A DNA stretch of 64,000 nt, taken from assembly GCF_900142575.1 (NCBI RefSeq), contig NZ_FRBI01000018.1, positions 1 through 64,000 of the forward strand. The letters run 5' to 3'. The position numbers were made by a program, and so were the translations under genes. The DNA is from Actinacidiphila paucisporea (GTDB lineage Bacteria; Actinomycetota; Actinomycetes; Streptomycetales; Streptomycetaceae). The notes under the pieces were generated by a model, which made no database searches, was not told where the DNA came from, and was given only the letters and a program-made list of their open reading frames with translations. Positions 50,937-59,854 of this stretch are shown here, in pieces. The stretch's first letter is position 1; every line of letters starts with the position of its first letter.

Positions 50937-52535
50937 TCAGTCGCGCCCGTCCGACCGCTTGCGGTGCAGCGTGAACTTCTCGAAGACCGACAACTCGCCG
51001 TGCGGCTTGTTCACGTTGTAGTACGTCACGTGCATCCGGGTGGTGTCGCCGGGGAAGCGGCCCGGGTCCACCGTGAAGGCGGCGAAGCCGTAGGGGTGCT
51101 CGATGTCGCGCACGCCCGTCCAGACCGCCTCCTCCTTGACGTACGTCGCCGCCCGCTTGCCGCCCTCGGGACGGGTCGCGGCCACCGCGGTGATCACCTT
51201 CGCGGTGCCGTCCTTGAAGAAGGCCTGGTTGGTGGTGCCCGAGACACCCCCGCCGCCCAGCACCATGTGGACGGTGCCCAGACCCGTGTCGATGTCGTCG
51301 GTCCTGGGCGAGGCCGGGTTCGGGGTCAGCGTCTCGCTGCCGCCGACGACCCCGCGCACCGCGAGCGACCGCTCGTAATTGTGCTCGTGGCCGCACACCA
51401 CCAGGTCGACCTGGTAGCGGTCGAACAGCGGTCCGTACGCCGCGCGCAGGCCCAGGTCGGCGCCGTTGGCGTCGGAGGAGCTGATCATCACCTGGTGCAT
51501 CGCCACGACGACCCAGTCGATGTCGCTGTCACGCCGGGCCGCCTTCAACTCCCTTTCCAGGAATGCCAGCTGGCGTCCGCCCGAATAGCCGTGGACGTAG
51601 ACGTCGCCGCCGTCCTGCAGCGCGACGTCGTCGTTCTGCAGCACGATCACCCGCACCGAGCCGGCGGTGAACGCGTACCAGAGGCCCGCGAGTTCGTCGT
51701 CGCTCTCGGTCGAGGGCAGGTCGAAATACGTCTGGTAGGCGCCCAGGCCGATCGGGCCGTTCCCCGACTCGATCTCGTGGTTGCCCGCCGCGGGCATCCA
51801 CGGCCGGAAGCGCGCGGAGCGGGTGTTGTTGGTGAAGAAGTTGTTCCAGGTGCGGACCCGGTCCACGTCCAGGTTGGCGTAGCACAGGTCCCCGTTGAGC
51901 AGGTGGAAGAGCGGCGCGACCTGCTCGATGCCGGTGACGATGTCCTTGGTCGCCGGGGTGGAGTTCGCGTCGAAGGCCGCCGTGCCGTCGGCGCCCCAGG
52001 TCACCTGGGGCGCCGACTGGTCGCCGAAGCTGGTGAAGGTCAGCGGCCGGCGGCCGCGCGGCGCGGTGCGGAAGGTGCCGCTGTCCGGCGTGGCACCGTC
52101 GTGCGAGACCAGGTAGTAGTAGTCGGTGTCCGGGCGCAGGCCGCTGATCGGCGCGTGGTGGACGTGGACCGCCCGGCCCGACTTGCCGTCGGTGTAGATC
52201 CGGGTGTGCGCGGAGGCACCGGAGCCCAGGCCGTGCTCCAGGGTTCCGTAGAGCACCCGGGGGCGGTTGACCGGGCCGTCGGTCAGCCAGGACACCACCA
52301 TCTGGCTGGACGGGTCCTTGCCGAAGGTCAGATGCAGCCCCTGTACGGGGGAGGCGCCGCCGGCGTCGGGGGTGGGGTGGAAGGCGGGCGCGCCGGCCGG
52401 CGCCGCCGCGGCGGGGCCCGCGCTCAGCAGTGGCACGGCCACCGCGCCGACCCCCGCCGTCCCCAGCAGACCGACCGCGGTACGCCGGGTCAGGCGGTCT
52501 CCCGACGGCTCCGGGGTGTCCAGATGTGCGACCAT
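50937..52535 (-). CDS. secreted purple-acid-type metallophosphatase/phosphodiesterase
   Basis: A 532-residue exported enzyme. N-terminal twin-arginine signal (TRRTAVGLLGTAG, mature after about residue 45), fibronectin-like N domain (about 65-170; QMVVSWLTDG, YYYLVSHDG), then a calcineurin-like metallophosphoesterase domain (about 175-460) with FTSFGDQ, NGDLCY, AGNHEI, AMHQV and GHEHNYER ligands, and a short C-terminal beta domain. It should hydrolyse phosphate mono- or diesters outside the cell. ATG 52535 follows AAGGAG. It diverges from the phospholipase C gene; together they release phosphate from lipids or their headgroups. Confidence 0.9.
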   Translation of the reverse strand: MVAHLDTPEPSGDRLTRRTAVGLLGTAGVGAVAVPLLSAGPAAAAPAGAPAFHPTPDAGGASPVQGLHLTFGKDPSSQMVVSWLTDGPVNRPRVLYGTLEHGLGSGASAHTRIYTDGKSGRAVHVHHAPISGLRPDTDYYYLVSHDGATPDSGTFRTAPRGRRPLTFTSFGDQSAPQVTWGADGTAAFDANSTPATKDIVTGIEQVAPLFHLLNGDLCYANLDVDRVRTWNNFFTNNTRSARFRPWMPAAGNHEIESGNGPIGLGAYQTYFDLPSTESDDELAGLWYAFTAGSVRVIVLQNDDVALQDGGDVYVHGYSGGRQLAFLERELKAARRDSDIDWVVVAMHQVMISSSDANGADLGLRAAYGPLFDRYQVDLVVCGHEHNYERSLAVRGVVGGSETLTPNPASPRTDDIDTGLGTVHMVLGGGGVSGTTNQAFFKDGTAKVITAVAATRPEGGKRAATYVKEEAVWTGVRDIEHPYGFAAFTVDPGRFPGDTTRMHVTYYNVNKPHGELSVFEKFTLHRKRSDGRD

Positions 52536-52616
52536 CGTTGCTCCTTGGTGCATGGGCTGCGAATGTGTGAAGACTCGCGCCCCACGGCGACGTGCGGTTG
52601 AACGCCGCCTGTCCGT

Positions 52617-52695
52617 ACCGCGTCGGATGGTGGCGGACCGGCGCCGGTGACCGCGTCGGAAGGCGGCGGGGTCGGCGACAGTGACCGCGTCGGAT
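52617..52695. repeat. three ~33-bp direct repeats in the phosphatase/phospholipase gap
   Basis: ACCGCGTCGGA recurs at 52617, 52650 and 52684 (spacings 33 and 34), each followed by a variant of TGRTGGCGG. They lie 80-160 bases upstream of the metallophosphatase start, in a 360-base divergent gap. Role unknown; regulator binding or repeat expansion are both possible. Confidence 0.6.
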
Positions 52696-52776
52696 GATGG
52701 CGGCACCTGCGCCGCCGACCGCGGCGCGCGCCCTCCGGGCCGCCGGTTCCGCTTTCCGCACAGGGGAGTCGGCTTG

Positions 52777-52809
52777 TTCGCGACCCGTACCGCAGGCTTT
52801 CACCCGGGC
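52777..52809 (+). promoter_or_regulatory. candidate PHO box upstream of phospholipase C gene
   Basis: Three consecutive 11-base units, GTTCGCGACCC, GTACCGCAGGC and TTTCACCCGGG, follow the direct-repeat layout of Streptomyces PhoP sites (consensus about GTTCACC plus four). Only the third is a good match. A GTTCAACCGCA unit on the minus strand (52603-52593) faces the phosphatase gene. PhoP control fits the two gene products but is inference. Confidence 0.4.
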
Positions 52810-52895
52810 GACACGGGCAGGTCGCCCGAGGTCGCTGCTGTGGGGGCAACCCCGCACGCCCCCGCACCTTCCCATGCGAAGAGGTACTCCGAGCC

Positions 52896-54956
52896 ATGGC
52901 AGAACCCACCCGGCGGCGCTTTTTGCAGATCGCCGGCGCCACCGCGGGCTTCACCGCCCTGTCCAGCAGCATCAGCCGCGCCGCCGCCATCCCCGCCGGA
53001 CGCCGCACCGGCACCATCAAGGACGTCGACCACATCGTCGTCCTGATGCAGGAGAACCGGTCCTTCGACCACTACTTCGGCTCGCTGCGCGGAGTGCGCG
53101 GCTTCGGCGACCCACGTCCGGTGCGGCTGGCGAACGGCAAGCCGGTCTGGTACCAGCCGGACGGGGCCGGCAAAGACGTACTGCCCTACCACCCGGACGC
53201 CGAGGACCTGGGCCTGCAGTTCATCGAGGGCCTCAACCACGAGTGGACCGGCAGCCACGCCGCCTTCAACGACGGCCGCTACGACCGCTGGATCCCCGCC
53301 AAGTCCGCTGGCACGATGGCGTATCTCACCCGCGACGACATTCCGTTCCACTACGCATTGGCCGACGCCTTCACCGTCTGCGACGCCTACCACTGCTCCT
53401 TCATCGGCGGCACCGACCCCAACCGCTACTACATGTGGTCGGGTTGGACCGGCAACGACGGCAAGGGCGCGGGCCCGGTGCTGGACAACTCGGAGCTGGG
53501 CTACAACTGGACCACCTACCCCGAGCGCCTGGAGAAGGCCGGAGTCTCGTGGAAGGTCTACCAGGACGTCGGCGACGGCCTGGACGCCGCCAACTCCTGG
53601 GGCTGGATCCCGGACGCCTACCGTGGCAACTACGGCGACAACTCGCTGCTGTACTTCGACAACTACCGCAACGCCCAGCCCGGCGACCCGCTCTACGAGA
53701 AGGCCCGCACCGGCACCGACGCCAAAGCCGGCGACGGCTTCTTCGACATCCTGCGCGCGGACGTCAAGGCCGGCCGGCTGCCGCAGGTCTCGTGGATCGC
53801 CGCCCCCGAGGCCTTCTCCGAGCACCCCAACTGGCCCGCCAACTACGGCGCCTGGTACATCTCGCAGGTCCTCGACGCGCTCACCTCCGACCCCGAGGTG
53901 TGGAGCAGGACCGCGCTGTTCATCACCTACGACGAGAACGACGGCTACTTCGACCACGTCGTGCCGCCGTTTCCCCCGCCCGCCGAAGGCCGCGGCGCCT
54001 CCACCGTCAGCACCGGCCTGGAGGTCTTCCCGGGCAACGGCACCTACGCGGCCGGCCCCTACGGTCTCGGCCAGCGGGTGCCGATGACGGTGGTCTCACC
54101 GTGGAGCACCGGTGGCTACGTCTGCTCCGAGGTCTTCGACCACACCTCGATCGTCCGCTTCATGGAGCGCCGCTTCGGTGTGCACGAGCCGCAGATCTCG
54201 CCCTGGCGGCGGGCCGTCTGCGGCGACCTCACCTCGGCCTTCGACTTCGGCCTCACGCACGGCAGGCCCGCGCCGCTGCCCGGCACCGACGCCTACCAGC
54301 CGCCGGACCGCGAGCGGCACGACAGCTACGTGCCGGTGCCGCCCGCACACCAGGTGCTGCCGGTGCAGGAGAAGGGCAGCCGCCCGACGCGCCCGCTTCC
54401 CTACGCCCCGCAGGTCGACGCGGCCGTGGCCCCCTCCAGCGGGACCGTCACCCTCACCTTCGGCGGCGGGGCCGCGGCCGGCGTGTGCTTCCACGTCACC
54501 GCCGCCGGCCGCGCCGACGGCCCGTGGACCTACACCGCGGAGGCCGGCAGGAAGCTCTCCGGCAGCTGGGACACCACCGCCCAGGGCGGCAGCTACGACC
54601 TGACGGCGTACGGCCCGGCGGGGTTCCTGCGCGCCTTCAAGGGCTCCACGGCACACGCGGGACCCGAGGTGACCGCCCGTCACGAGGCAGCCGCCGGCCG
54701 GATCGAGCTGACCTTCACCAACTCCGGCCGCGACGACGTCCGCCTCACCGTCCGCAATTCCTACGACGGCCACCACGAGACCTGCACCGTCCGGGCCGGC
54801 CGCCGCGAGACCCGCACCGTCGACCTCCACCGCAGCAGGCGCTGGTACGACCTCACGGTCACGGCCGACCACGACCCCGGCTTCCTGCGCCGCCTGGCCG
54901 GGCACGTGGAGAACGGCAGGCCGGGGGTGAGCGACCCCGCCATCGCCACCGGCTGA
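52896..54956 (+). CDS. Tat-exported phosphocholine-type phospholipase C
   Basis: A 686-residue bacterial phospholipase C of the acid-phosphatase superfamily. Tat signal TRRRFLQIAGATAGF (mature after about 31), catalytic domain (about 42-460) with DHIVVLMQENRSFDHYFG (nucleophile Thr/Ser region), HEWTGSHAAFNDG, DPNRYYMWSGWTG, SWIAAPEAFSEHP and FITYDENDGYFDHV, then two C-terminal DUF756 beta domains (about 500-580 and 595-670). Family reaction: release of phosphocholine or other headgroups from phospholipids. ATG 52896 follows GAAGAGG. Divergent partner is the metallophosphatase. Confidence 0.94.
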   Translation: MAEPTRRRFLQIAGATAGFTALSSSISRAAAIPAGRRTGTIKDVDHIVVLMQENRSFDHYFGSLRGVRGFGDPRPVRLANGKPVWYQPDGAGKDVLPYHPDAEDLGLQFIEGLNHEWTGSHAAFNDGRYDRWIPAKSAGTMAYLTRDDIPFHYALADAFTVCDAYHCSFIGGTDPNRYYMWSGWTGNDGKGAGPVLDNSELGYNWTTYPERLEKAGVSWKVYQDVGDGLDAANSWGWIPDAYRGNYGDNSLLYFDNYRNAQPGDPLYEKARTGTDAKAGDGFFDILRADVKAGRLPQVSWIAAPEAFSEHPNWPANYGAWYISQVLDALTSDPEVWSRTALFITYDENDGYFDHVVPPFPPPAEGRGASTVSTGLEVFPGNGTYAAGPYGLGQRVPMTVVSPWSTGGYVCSEVFDHTSIVRFMERRFGVHEPQISPWRRAVCGDLTSAFDFGLTHGRPAPLPGTDAYQPPDRERHDSYVPVPPAHQVLPVQEKGSRPTRPLPYAPQVDAAVAPSSGTVTLTFGGGAAAGVCFHVTAAGRADGPWTYTAEAGRKLSGSWDTTAQGGSYDLTAYGPAGFLRAFKGSTAHAGPEVTARHEAAAGRIELTFTNSGRDDVRLTVRNSYDGHHETCTVRAGRRETRTVDLHRSRRWYDLTVTADHDPGFLRRLAGHVENGRPGVSDPAIATG

Positions 54957-54958
54957 CT

Positions 54959-54986
54959 CGTAACCGGTGACCCGTAACCGGTGACC
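54959..54986. repeat. two 14-bp tandem repeats
   Basis: CGTAACCGGTGACC occurs twice back to back immediately after the phospholipase C stop, with a partial third copy (CGTGACTCG). No function is evident; it lies between convergent genes. Confidence 0.7.
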
Positions 54987-55027
54987 CGTGACTCGTACGC
55001 CGGCTTCCGGCGGTGCGCGCGTGAGAG

Positions 55028-55837
55028 CTACGCGCCGCGCCGCCCGAAGCGGGCCGGCGGCACCCCCATGTGGCGGGTGAAGTGCCGGCTCAGATGCGCC
55101 TGGTCGTAGAAGCCGACCGCGCCCGCCACGTCGACCGGCCGCTCGCCCGCCAGCAGCAGCGCCCTGGCCCGGTCGATCCGCCGCCCGGTCAGATACGTGT
55201 GCGGCGGCAGCCCGTAGGCGCGGGTGAAGCAGCGGATCAGGTGCGTGGGGTGCGCGTGCAGCACCTCGGTCGCCTCGTCCAGCGACAGGCCGGTCCGCAC
55301 CCGGGAGTCCAGCAGTTCGCGCAGCCGTACCGCCAACCGGTGGTCCGTCCGTTCCTGCCGGGGCGGCCTGCGGGCGTCCAGGTGCGTCAGCAGCCGCTCG
55401 CGGACGAAGGCCAGCCGCGACTCGGCCTCCAGCGTGTCCTCCTCGTGCCGCAGCGCCCCGTGCAGCAGGTGCACCCGGTCGTGCAGCGCCGGGTCGAGCA
55501 GGATCGGCCCGTCCACCGCCGGTCCCGCCAGCCGCTCCGGCAGTACCGCGGTCGACAGGTACAGCACCCGCTTGCGGAAGCCGAGGCCGCCGATCGACCG
55601 CCCGTCGTGCGGCACGCCGGGTGGCAGCAGCACCACCCGCCCGGCGTCCGTCGCGCCGTGCCGTGTGCGGTCCAGCGCGAAGTCGACGGCGCCGTCGTCC
55701 AGCAGCATCAGGTCCCAGGTGTCGTGGGTGTGCACCGGATAGGCGTGCTCGTCGAAGCGCGCGTGCAGGACCTCGCTGATCCCGGCCACCGCGGGCTGCC
55801 ACGCGTGCACCTCGGCACCGGGACGCGATCGGCTCAT
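55028..55837 (-). CDS. AraC-family transcriptional regulator
   Basis: A 269-residue regulator: AraC-type ligand cupin (about 10-150; HTHDTWDLMLLDDGAVDF, VVLLPPGVPHDG) and a C-terminal double helix-turn-helix (about 165-265; LSLDEATEVLHAHPTHLIRCFTR, DVAGAVGFYDQAHLSRHFTRHMGVPPARF). ATG 55837 is chosen since the cupin starts there. It is divergent from the GH27 gene across 235 bases; control of that alpha-galactosidase is plausible but the cupin type is also seen in amino acid and exporter regulators. Confidence 0.88.
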   Translation of the reverse strand: MSRSRPGAEVHAWQPAVAGISEVLHARFDEHAYPVHTHDTWDLMLLDDGAVDFALDRTRHGATDAGRVVLLPPGVPHDGRSIGGLGFRKRVLYLSTAVLPERLAGPAVDGPILLDPALHDRVHLLHGALRHEEDTLEAESRLAFVRERLLTHLDARRPPRQERTDHRLAVRLRELLDSRVRTGLSLDEATEVLHAHPTHLIRCFTRAYGLPPHTYLTGRRIDRARALLLAGERPVDVAGAVGFYDQAHLSRHFTRHMGVPPARFGRRGA

Positions 55838-56072
55838 ACCGGAAAAGGTAACAAGCCGCCGATCGGGCGACCCCGGCAGGTCAGTGGCCCACTCGGCGTC
55901 AGAGCCTGTCCGGAAATGTTGACTCGGGGCGGGGTCGACCGGGATCTGCGCGCACAAACAATACTTTGAAAACCTTTCCGCGCATCTTGACGCACCGAAA
56001 CCCTCACGAGTTATCTGTCCCCAGCGACCGCCGCGGCCTGCACCTCCACCCCCCACCTCCAGGAGACGCACC

Positions 56073-57686
56073 GTGAGATCTCGAGGGCTTCGCACACCCG
56101 GAACCGTCCGCCGCACGCTGTCCGGCGCCGGCGGCCTCGCCCTGGCCGCGGCGCTGCTGCTGCCCGGCGTGCCGCTGGCCGCCGTCCTGACGGCCGCCCC
56201 CGCGGCCGCGCTGGGCAACGGCCTGGCGCTGACACCGCCGATGGGCTTCAACGACTGGAACGCCTACGGCTGCAACACCTCCGAGGCACTGATCGAGCAG
56301 ACCGCCGACAAGATGGTCTCCTCCGGGATGGCCGCGGCCGGCTACACGTACGTCAACATCGACGACTGCTGGCTCCAGCACTCCAGGGACGCCGCGGGCA
56401 ACCTCCAGCCGGACTTCACCAAATTTCCCGACGGGATCTCCGGTACCGCCGCGTACGTGCACTCCAAGGGACTCAAGCTGGGCATCTACGAGGACGCGGG
56501 CACCGCGACCTGTGCGGGCTACCCCGGCAGCCTCGGGCACGAGACGCAGGACGCGAAGTCCTTCGCGTCCTGGGGCGTGGACTACCTGAAGTACGACAAC
56601 TGCAACAACACCGGGGCGCCGGCCCTGGGCCGCTACACCGCGATGCGCGACGCGCTGGCCGCCACCGGCCGCCCGATCGTCTACAGCCTGTGCGACTGGG
56701 GCCAGGAGACGGTGCAGAACTGGGGCGCCGGGGTGGGCAACCTGTGGCGCACCACCGGTGACATCAACGCCTCCTACGGCAGCATGCTGTCGATCTTCCA
56801 CAGCAACCTGGCCCTCGCCGCGGCCGCGGGACCCGGCCACTGGAACGACCCCGACATGCTGGAGACCGGCAACGGCATGACCACGGTCGAGGACCGCACG
56901 GAATTCACCCTCTGGTCCGAGATGGCCGCCCCGCTCATCGACGGCAGCAATCTCCTCAGCGCCAGTTCCGCCACCTTGTCCATCCTGACCAACAAGGCCG
57001 TCATCGCCGTCGACCAGGACTCGCTGGGCGCCCAGGGCGTCCAGGTCGCCGGCGGCGGGCTCGACGTGCTGGCCAGGCCGCTCGCGGGCGGCGACGTCTC
57101 GGTCGTGCTGTTCAACGAGACCGGATCGACCGCGACCATCACCACCAGCGCGGCCGCGATCGGCAAGAGCGGCGCTTCGAGCTACGGCCTGACCGACCTG
57201 TGGAGCGGGGCGAAGTCCAGCACCTCGGGCGCCATCAGCGCCTCGGTGCCCGCGCACGGCACCGTGATGTACCGCGTCTCCGGCGGTACCACCACACTGC
57301 CCGGCGCGGCGCCCGTGCACGCGGTCGGGGCGGGCAAGTGCCTGGACGCGTACGACAACTCGCTGACCAACGGCTCGGCCGCAGAGATCTGGACCTGCAA
57401 CGGCGGGGTCAACCAGGCCTGGACCCGCGCGTCCGGTGGCCGTATCACCGTCTACGGCGGCACCAAGTGCCTCGACGCCTACGACAACCAGACCGCGGCC
57501 GGCACCAAGGTGGAGATCTGGGACTGCAACGGCGGCGCCAACCAGCAGTGGCGGGTGAATTCCGACGGCAGCATCACCGGCGTCCAGTCCGGCCTGTGCC
57601 TGGACGTCACCGGCGCCTCCACCGCCGACGGCGCCCTGGCCGAGCTGTGGACCTGCAACGGCGGTACGAACCAGCGCTGGTCGTAG
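56073..57686 (+). CDS. secreted alpha-galactosidase GH27 with ricin-type lectin domain
   Basis: A 537-residue secreted retaining alpha-galactosidase. Signal peptide (1-about 46, ending APAAA), GH27 barrel (about 48-310) with PPMGFNDWNAYGCN, nucleophile Asp175 in YLKYDNC and acid/base Asp261 in WNDPDML, a C-terminal beta domain (about 315-405), then a ricin B-type trefoil (about 415-537) with repeated GKCLDAYDN, CNGG.NQ.W motifs. It releases terminal alpha-galactose from galactomannan or oligosaccharides; the lectin module should bind galactosides or xylan. GTG 56073 follows AGGAG. An AraC regulator is divergent. Confidence 0.95.
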   Translation: MRSRGLRTPGTVRRTLSGAGGLALAAALLLPGVPLAAVLTAAPAAALGNGLALTPPMGFNDWNAYGCNTSEALIEQTADKMVSSGMAAAGYTYVNIDDCWLQHSRDAAGNLQPDFTKFPDGISGTAAYVHSKGLKLGIYEDAGTATCAGYPGSLGHETQDAKSFASWGVDYLKYDNCNNTGAPALGRYTAMRDALAATGRPIVYSLCDWGQETVQNWGAGVGNLWRTTGDINASYGSMLSIFHSNLALAAAAGPGHWNDPDMLETGNGMTTVEDRTEFTLWSEMAAPLIDGSNLLSASSATLSILTNKAVIAVDQDSLGAQGVQVAGGGLDVLARPLAGGDVSVVLFNETGSTATITTSAAAIGKSGASSYGLTDLWSGAKSSTSGAISASVPAHGTVMYRVSGGTTTLPGAAPVHAVGAGKCLDAYDNSLTNGSAAEIWTCNGGVNQAWTRASGGRITVYGGTKCLDAYDNQTAAGTKVEIWDCNGGANQQWRVNSDGSITGVQSGLCLDVTGASTADGALAELWTCNGGTNQRWS

Positions 57687-57772
57687 GGCCCGCCCGACGC
57701 GCCCCGGCCCCGGCACCCTCGGGTAGCGTTCCCGGAGTTGCCCAGGTCGGGGCGCACGGACGAAGGGTGAGC

Positions 57773-58396
57773 GTGGACGACGTGAGCGCATTCCAGGACA
57801 TCCCGCCGACCACCCTCGCCGACCTCCTCGGACGCGGCCAGGTCATGGACGCGGGGCTGCGGCCGCTGTGGGGCCCCGGGCCGCGGATCGCCGGACCGGC
57901 CTTCACCGTGCGCTGCCCGCCCGGCGACAACCTGATGCTGCACGCGGCGATCCACCGGGCGCCGCCCGGCTCCGTGATCGTCATGGCGGCCGGCGACCTG
58001 GACTACGCGGTGGCCGGCGGCAACGTCTGCGCCGTCGCCCACCGCCGGGGGATCGCCGGCTTCGTCATCGACGGGGTGATCCGCGACCTCGGCGAGATCC
58101 GCGCGATGGGCTTCCCGGTCTTCGCCCGGGGCGTCGTCCCCTGCCCCGGCGGGAAGTCGGCGGTCCTGCCGCTCGGCGAGCCGGTGCGCTGCGGCGGCGT
58201 CGAGGTGCACGCGGGCGACATCGTGGTCGCCGACGAGGAGGGCGTCGCCGTCGTCCCGGCCGGCCGGGCCGACCAGGTGCTGGCCGACGCCGGGAAGAAG
58301 CTGGGGAAAGAGGCCGGCGAGAGCCTCGACGCGTGGGAGGCCGCGCACCGCGCACGTATCGACCGGATCCTGGCCGACAACGGCTACCAGGGCTGA
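57773..58396 (+). CDS. RraA-like / 4-hydroxy-4-methyl-2-oxoglutarate aldolase-like protein
   Basis: A 207-residue soluble trimer-type protein. FVIDGVIRDLGEIRAMGFPVFARG carries the Arg and Asp (VIRD) that in HMG/CHA aldolases bind substrate and metal, with GGNVCAVAHRRG before it and DIVVADEEGVAVVP after it. The fold also includes RraA RNase E inhibitors; Streptomyces catabolic contexts favour the aldolase. GTG 57773 is chosen with GAAGGG six bases before. No aromatic ring-cleavage genes lie next to it apart from the paa operon downstream. Confidence 0.75.
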   Translation: MDDVSAFQDIPPTTLADLLGRGQVMDAGLRPLWGPGPRIAGPAFTVRCPPGDNLMLHAAIHRAPPGSVIVMAAGDLDYAVAGGNVCAVAHRRGIAGFVIDGVIRDLGEIRAMGFPVFARGVVPCPGGKSAVLPLGEPVRCGGVEVHAGDIVVADEEGVAVVPAGRADQVLADAGKKLGKEAGESLDAWEAAHRARIDRILADNGYQG

Positions 58397-58485
58397 TCCG
58401 CCCGCGTCCCCGCCGCCGGCCGGGGGGCCACCACGACATCGCCGCGCCGGGGTTGCCTCGGCGCCGTAAGATCCGCACACTTGAT

Positions 58486-58503
58486 ACCGAACGAACGGTC
58501 GGT
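58486..58503. promoter_or_regulatory. TetR-type (PaaR-like) operator of the paa operon
   Basis: ACCGAACGAACGGTCGGT has inverted ACCGA/TCGGT arms and the ACGAACGGTCGGT core seen in front of actinobacterial phenylacetate genes controlled by TetR-family PaaR. It overlaps TTGATA (58481-58486), a possible -35, and ends 24 bases before the paaA start. No PaaR gene is within the window. Confidence 0.65.
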
Positions 58504-58526
58504 TGGCGTAGTGAGGAGAAGCGGCC

Positions 58527-59522
58527 ATGCCACTCGAAGGCCCGCCGGGCGACAGCGGCGACGACCGGGGCGAGCCCCCGCTCCAGGAGCGCTTCGACGC
58601 GACCATCGGCAGGGACCAGCGGATCGAGCCGCGGGACTGGATGCCCGACGGCTACCGCGGGACGCTGATCCGGCAGATCGCGCAGCACGCGCACTCGGAG
58701 ATCATCGGCATGCAGCCGGAGGGGGAGTGGATCACCCGGGCCCCGTCGCTGCGCCGCAAGGCGATCCTCTTCGCCAAGGTGCAGGACGAGGCCGGCCACG
58801 GCCTGTACCTGTACTCGGCGGCGGAGACCCTGGGCGCCGACCGCGCGGACCTGACCGAGCGGCTGATCGAGGGCCGGCAGAAGTACTCGTCGATCTTCAA
58901 CTACCCGACCGAGAGCTTCGCCGACGTCGGCGTGATCGGCTGGTTCGTGGACGGCGCGGCCATCTGCAACCAGGTGCCGCTGTGCCGCAGCTCGTACGGC
59001 CCGTACGCGCGGGCGATGGTGCGGGTCTGCAAGGAGGAGTCCTTCCACCAGCGCCAGGGCTACGAGCTGCTGATGACGATGATGCGCGGCACCGACGCCC
59101 AGCGGGCGATGGTCCAGGACGCGGTGGACCGCTGGTGGTGGCCGTCGCTGATGATGTTCGGCCCGCCGGACGGCGACTCGCCCAATTCGGCGCGCTCGAT
59201 GGCATGGAAGATCAAGCGGCACAGCAACGACGAGCTGCGGCAGCGGTTCGTCGACATGACCGTGCCGCAGGCGGAGCGGCTCGGCGTCACCCTCCCCGAC
59301 CCGGACCTGCGGTGGAACGAGGAGCGCGGCCGGCACGACTTCGGCACGCCCGACTGGTCGGAGCTGCAGCGCGTCATCAGCGGCGACGGCCCGTGCAACA
59401 CCGCGCGGGTCGCGCGGCGGCGCGCGGCCCACGAGGACGGCGCCTGGGTCCGCGAGGCGGCCACCGCCCACGCCGCCAAGCAGGCGGCCCGCGCACGGCA
59501 CGGCGAAGGAGCGGCGGCGTGA
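58527..59522 (+). CDS. paaA: 1,2-phenylacetyl-CoA epoxidase, catalytic subunit PaaA
   Basis: A 331-residue diiron oxygenase subunit that, with PaaC and reductase PaaE, epoxidises the ring of phenylacetyl-CoA. The ligand motifs are present: DEAGHGLYLY (Glu88, His91) and KEESFHQRQG (Glu171, His174), plus YPTESFADVGVIGWFVDGAA. ATG 58527 follows GAGGAG. It is the first gene of a tightly packed paaABCDE operon. The stop overlaps the start of paaB by four bases (GTGA). Confidence 0.96.
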   Translation: MPLEGPPGDSGDDRGEPPLQERFDATIGRDQRIEPRDWMPDGYRGTLIRQIAQHAHSEIIGMQPEGEWITRAPSLRRKAILFAKVQDEAGHGLYLYSAAETLGADRADLTERLIEGRQKYSSIFNYPTESFADVGVIGWFVDGAAICNQVPLCRSSYGPYARAMVRVCKEESFHQRQGYELLMTMMRGTDAQRAMVQDAVDRWWWPSLMMFGPPDGDSPNSARSMAWKIKRHSNDELRQRFVDMTVPQAERLGVTLPDPDLRWNEERGRHDFGTPDWSELQRVISGDGPCNTARVARRRAAHEDGAWVREAATAHAAKQAARARHGEGAAA

Positions 59523-59845
59523 GCGGCGGTATGAGCGGCGAGGAGACCGGCACCGGTACGGCCCGGCAGGACTGGCCGCTGTACGAGGTGTTCGTCCGCG
59601 GCAAGCGCGGGCTGAACCACGTGCACGTAGGCTCGCTGCACGCCGCCGACGACACCATGGCGCTCACCCACGCCCGCGACCTCTACACCCGGCGCAACGA
59701 GGGCGTGTCCATCTGGGTGGTGCGCTCCACCCACATCGCCGCCTCGACCCGCGACGAGAAGGACCCCTTCTTCAAGCCCAGCGCCGACAAGGTCTACCGC
59801 CACCCGACCTTCTACGACATCCCCGACGATGTCCCGCACATCTAG
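59519..59845 (+). CDS. paaB: 1,2-phenylacetyl-CoA epoxidase subunit PaaB
   Basis: A 108-residue small subunit (WPLYEVFVRGKRGLNHVHVGSLHAAD, ALTHARDLYTRRNEGVSIWVV, ADKVYRHPTFYDIPD), typical length and motifs; it is the bridging subunit that stabilises the oxygenase complex. GTG 59519 overlaps the paaA stop and has AAGGAG upstream; ATG 59531 is an alternative start without four residues. Confidence 0.95.
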   Translation: MSGGMSGEETGTGTARQDWPLYEVFVRGKRGLNHVHVGSLHAADDTMALTHARDLYTRRNEGVSIWVVRSTHIAASTRDEKDPFFKPSADKVYRHPTFYDIPDDVPHI

Positions 59846-59854
59846 GAGGCCGGT

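Noticed and set aside
57773..58396. RraA as a regulator of RNase E
   Set aside because: The VIRD substrate/metal motif and the catabolic setting suit the aldolase branch of the family better, though RraA activity is not excluded.
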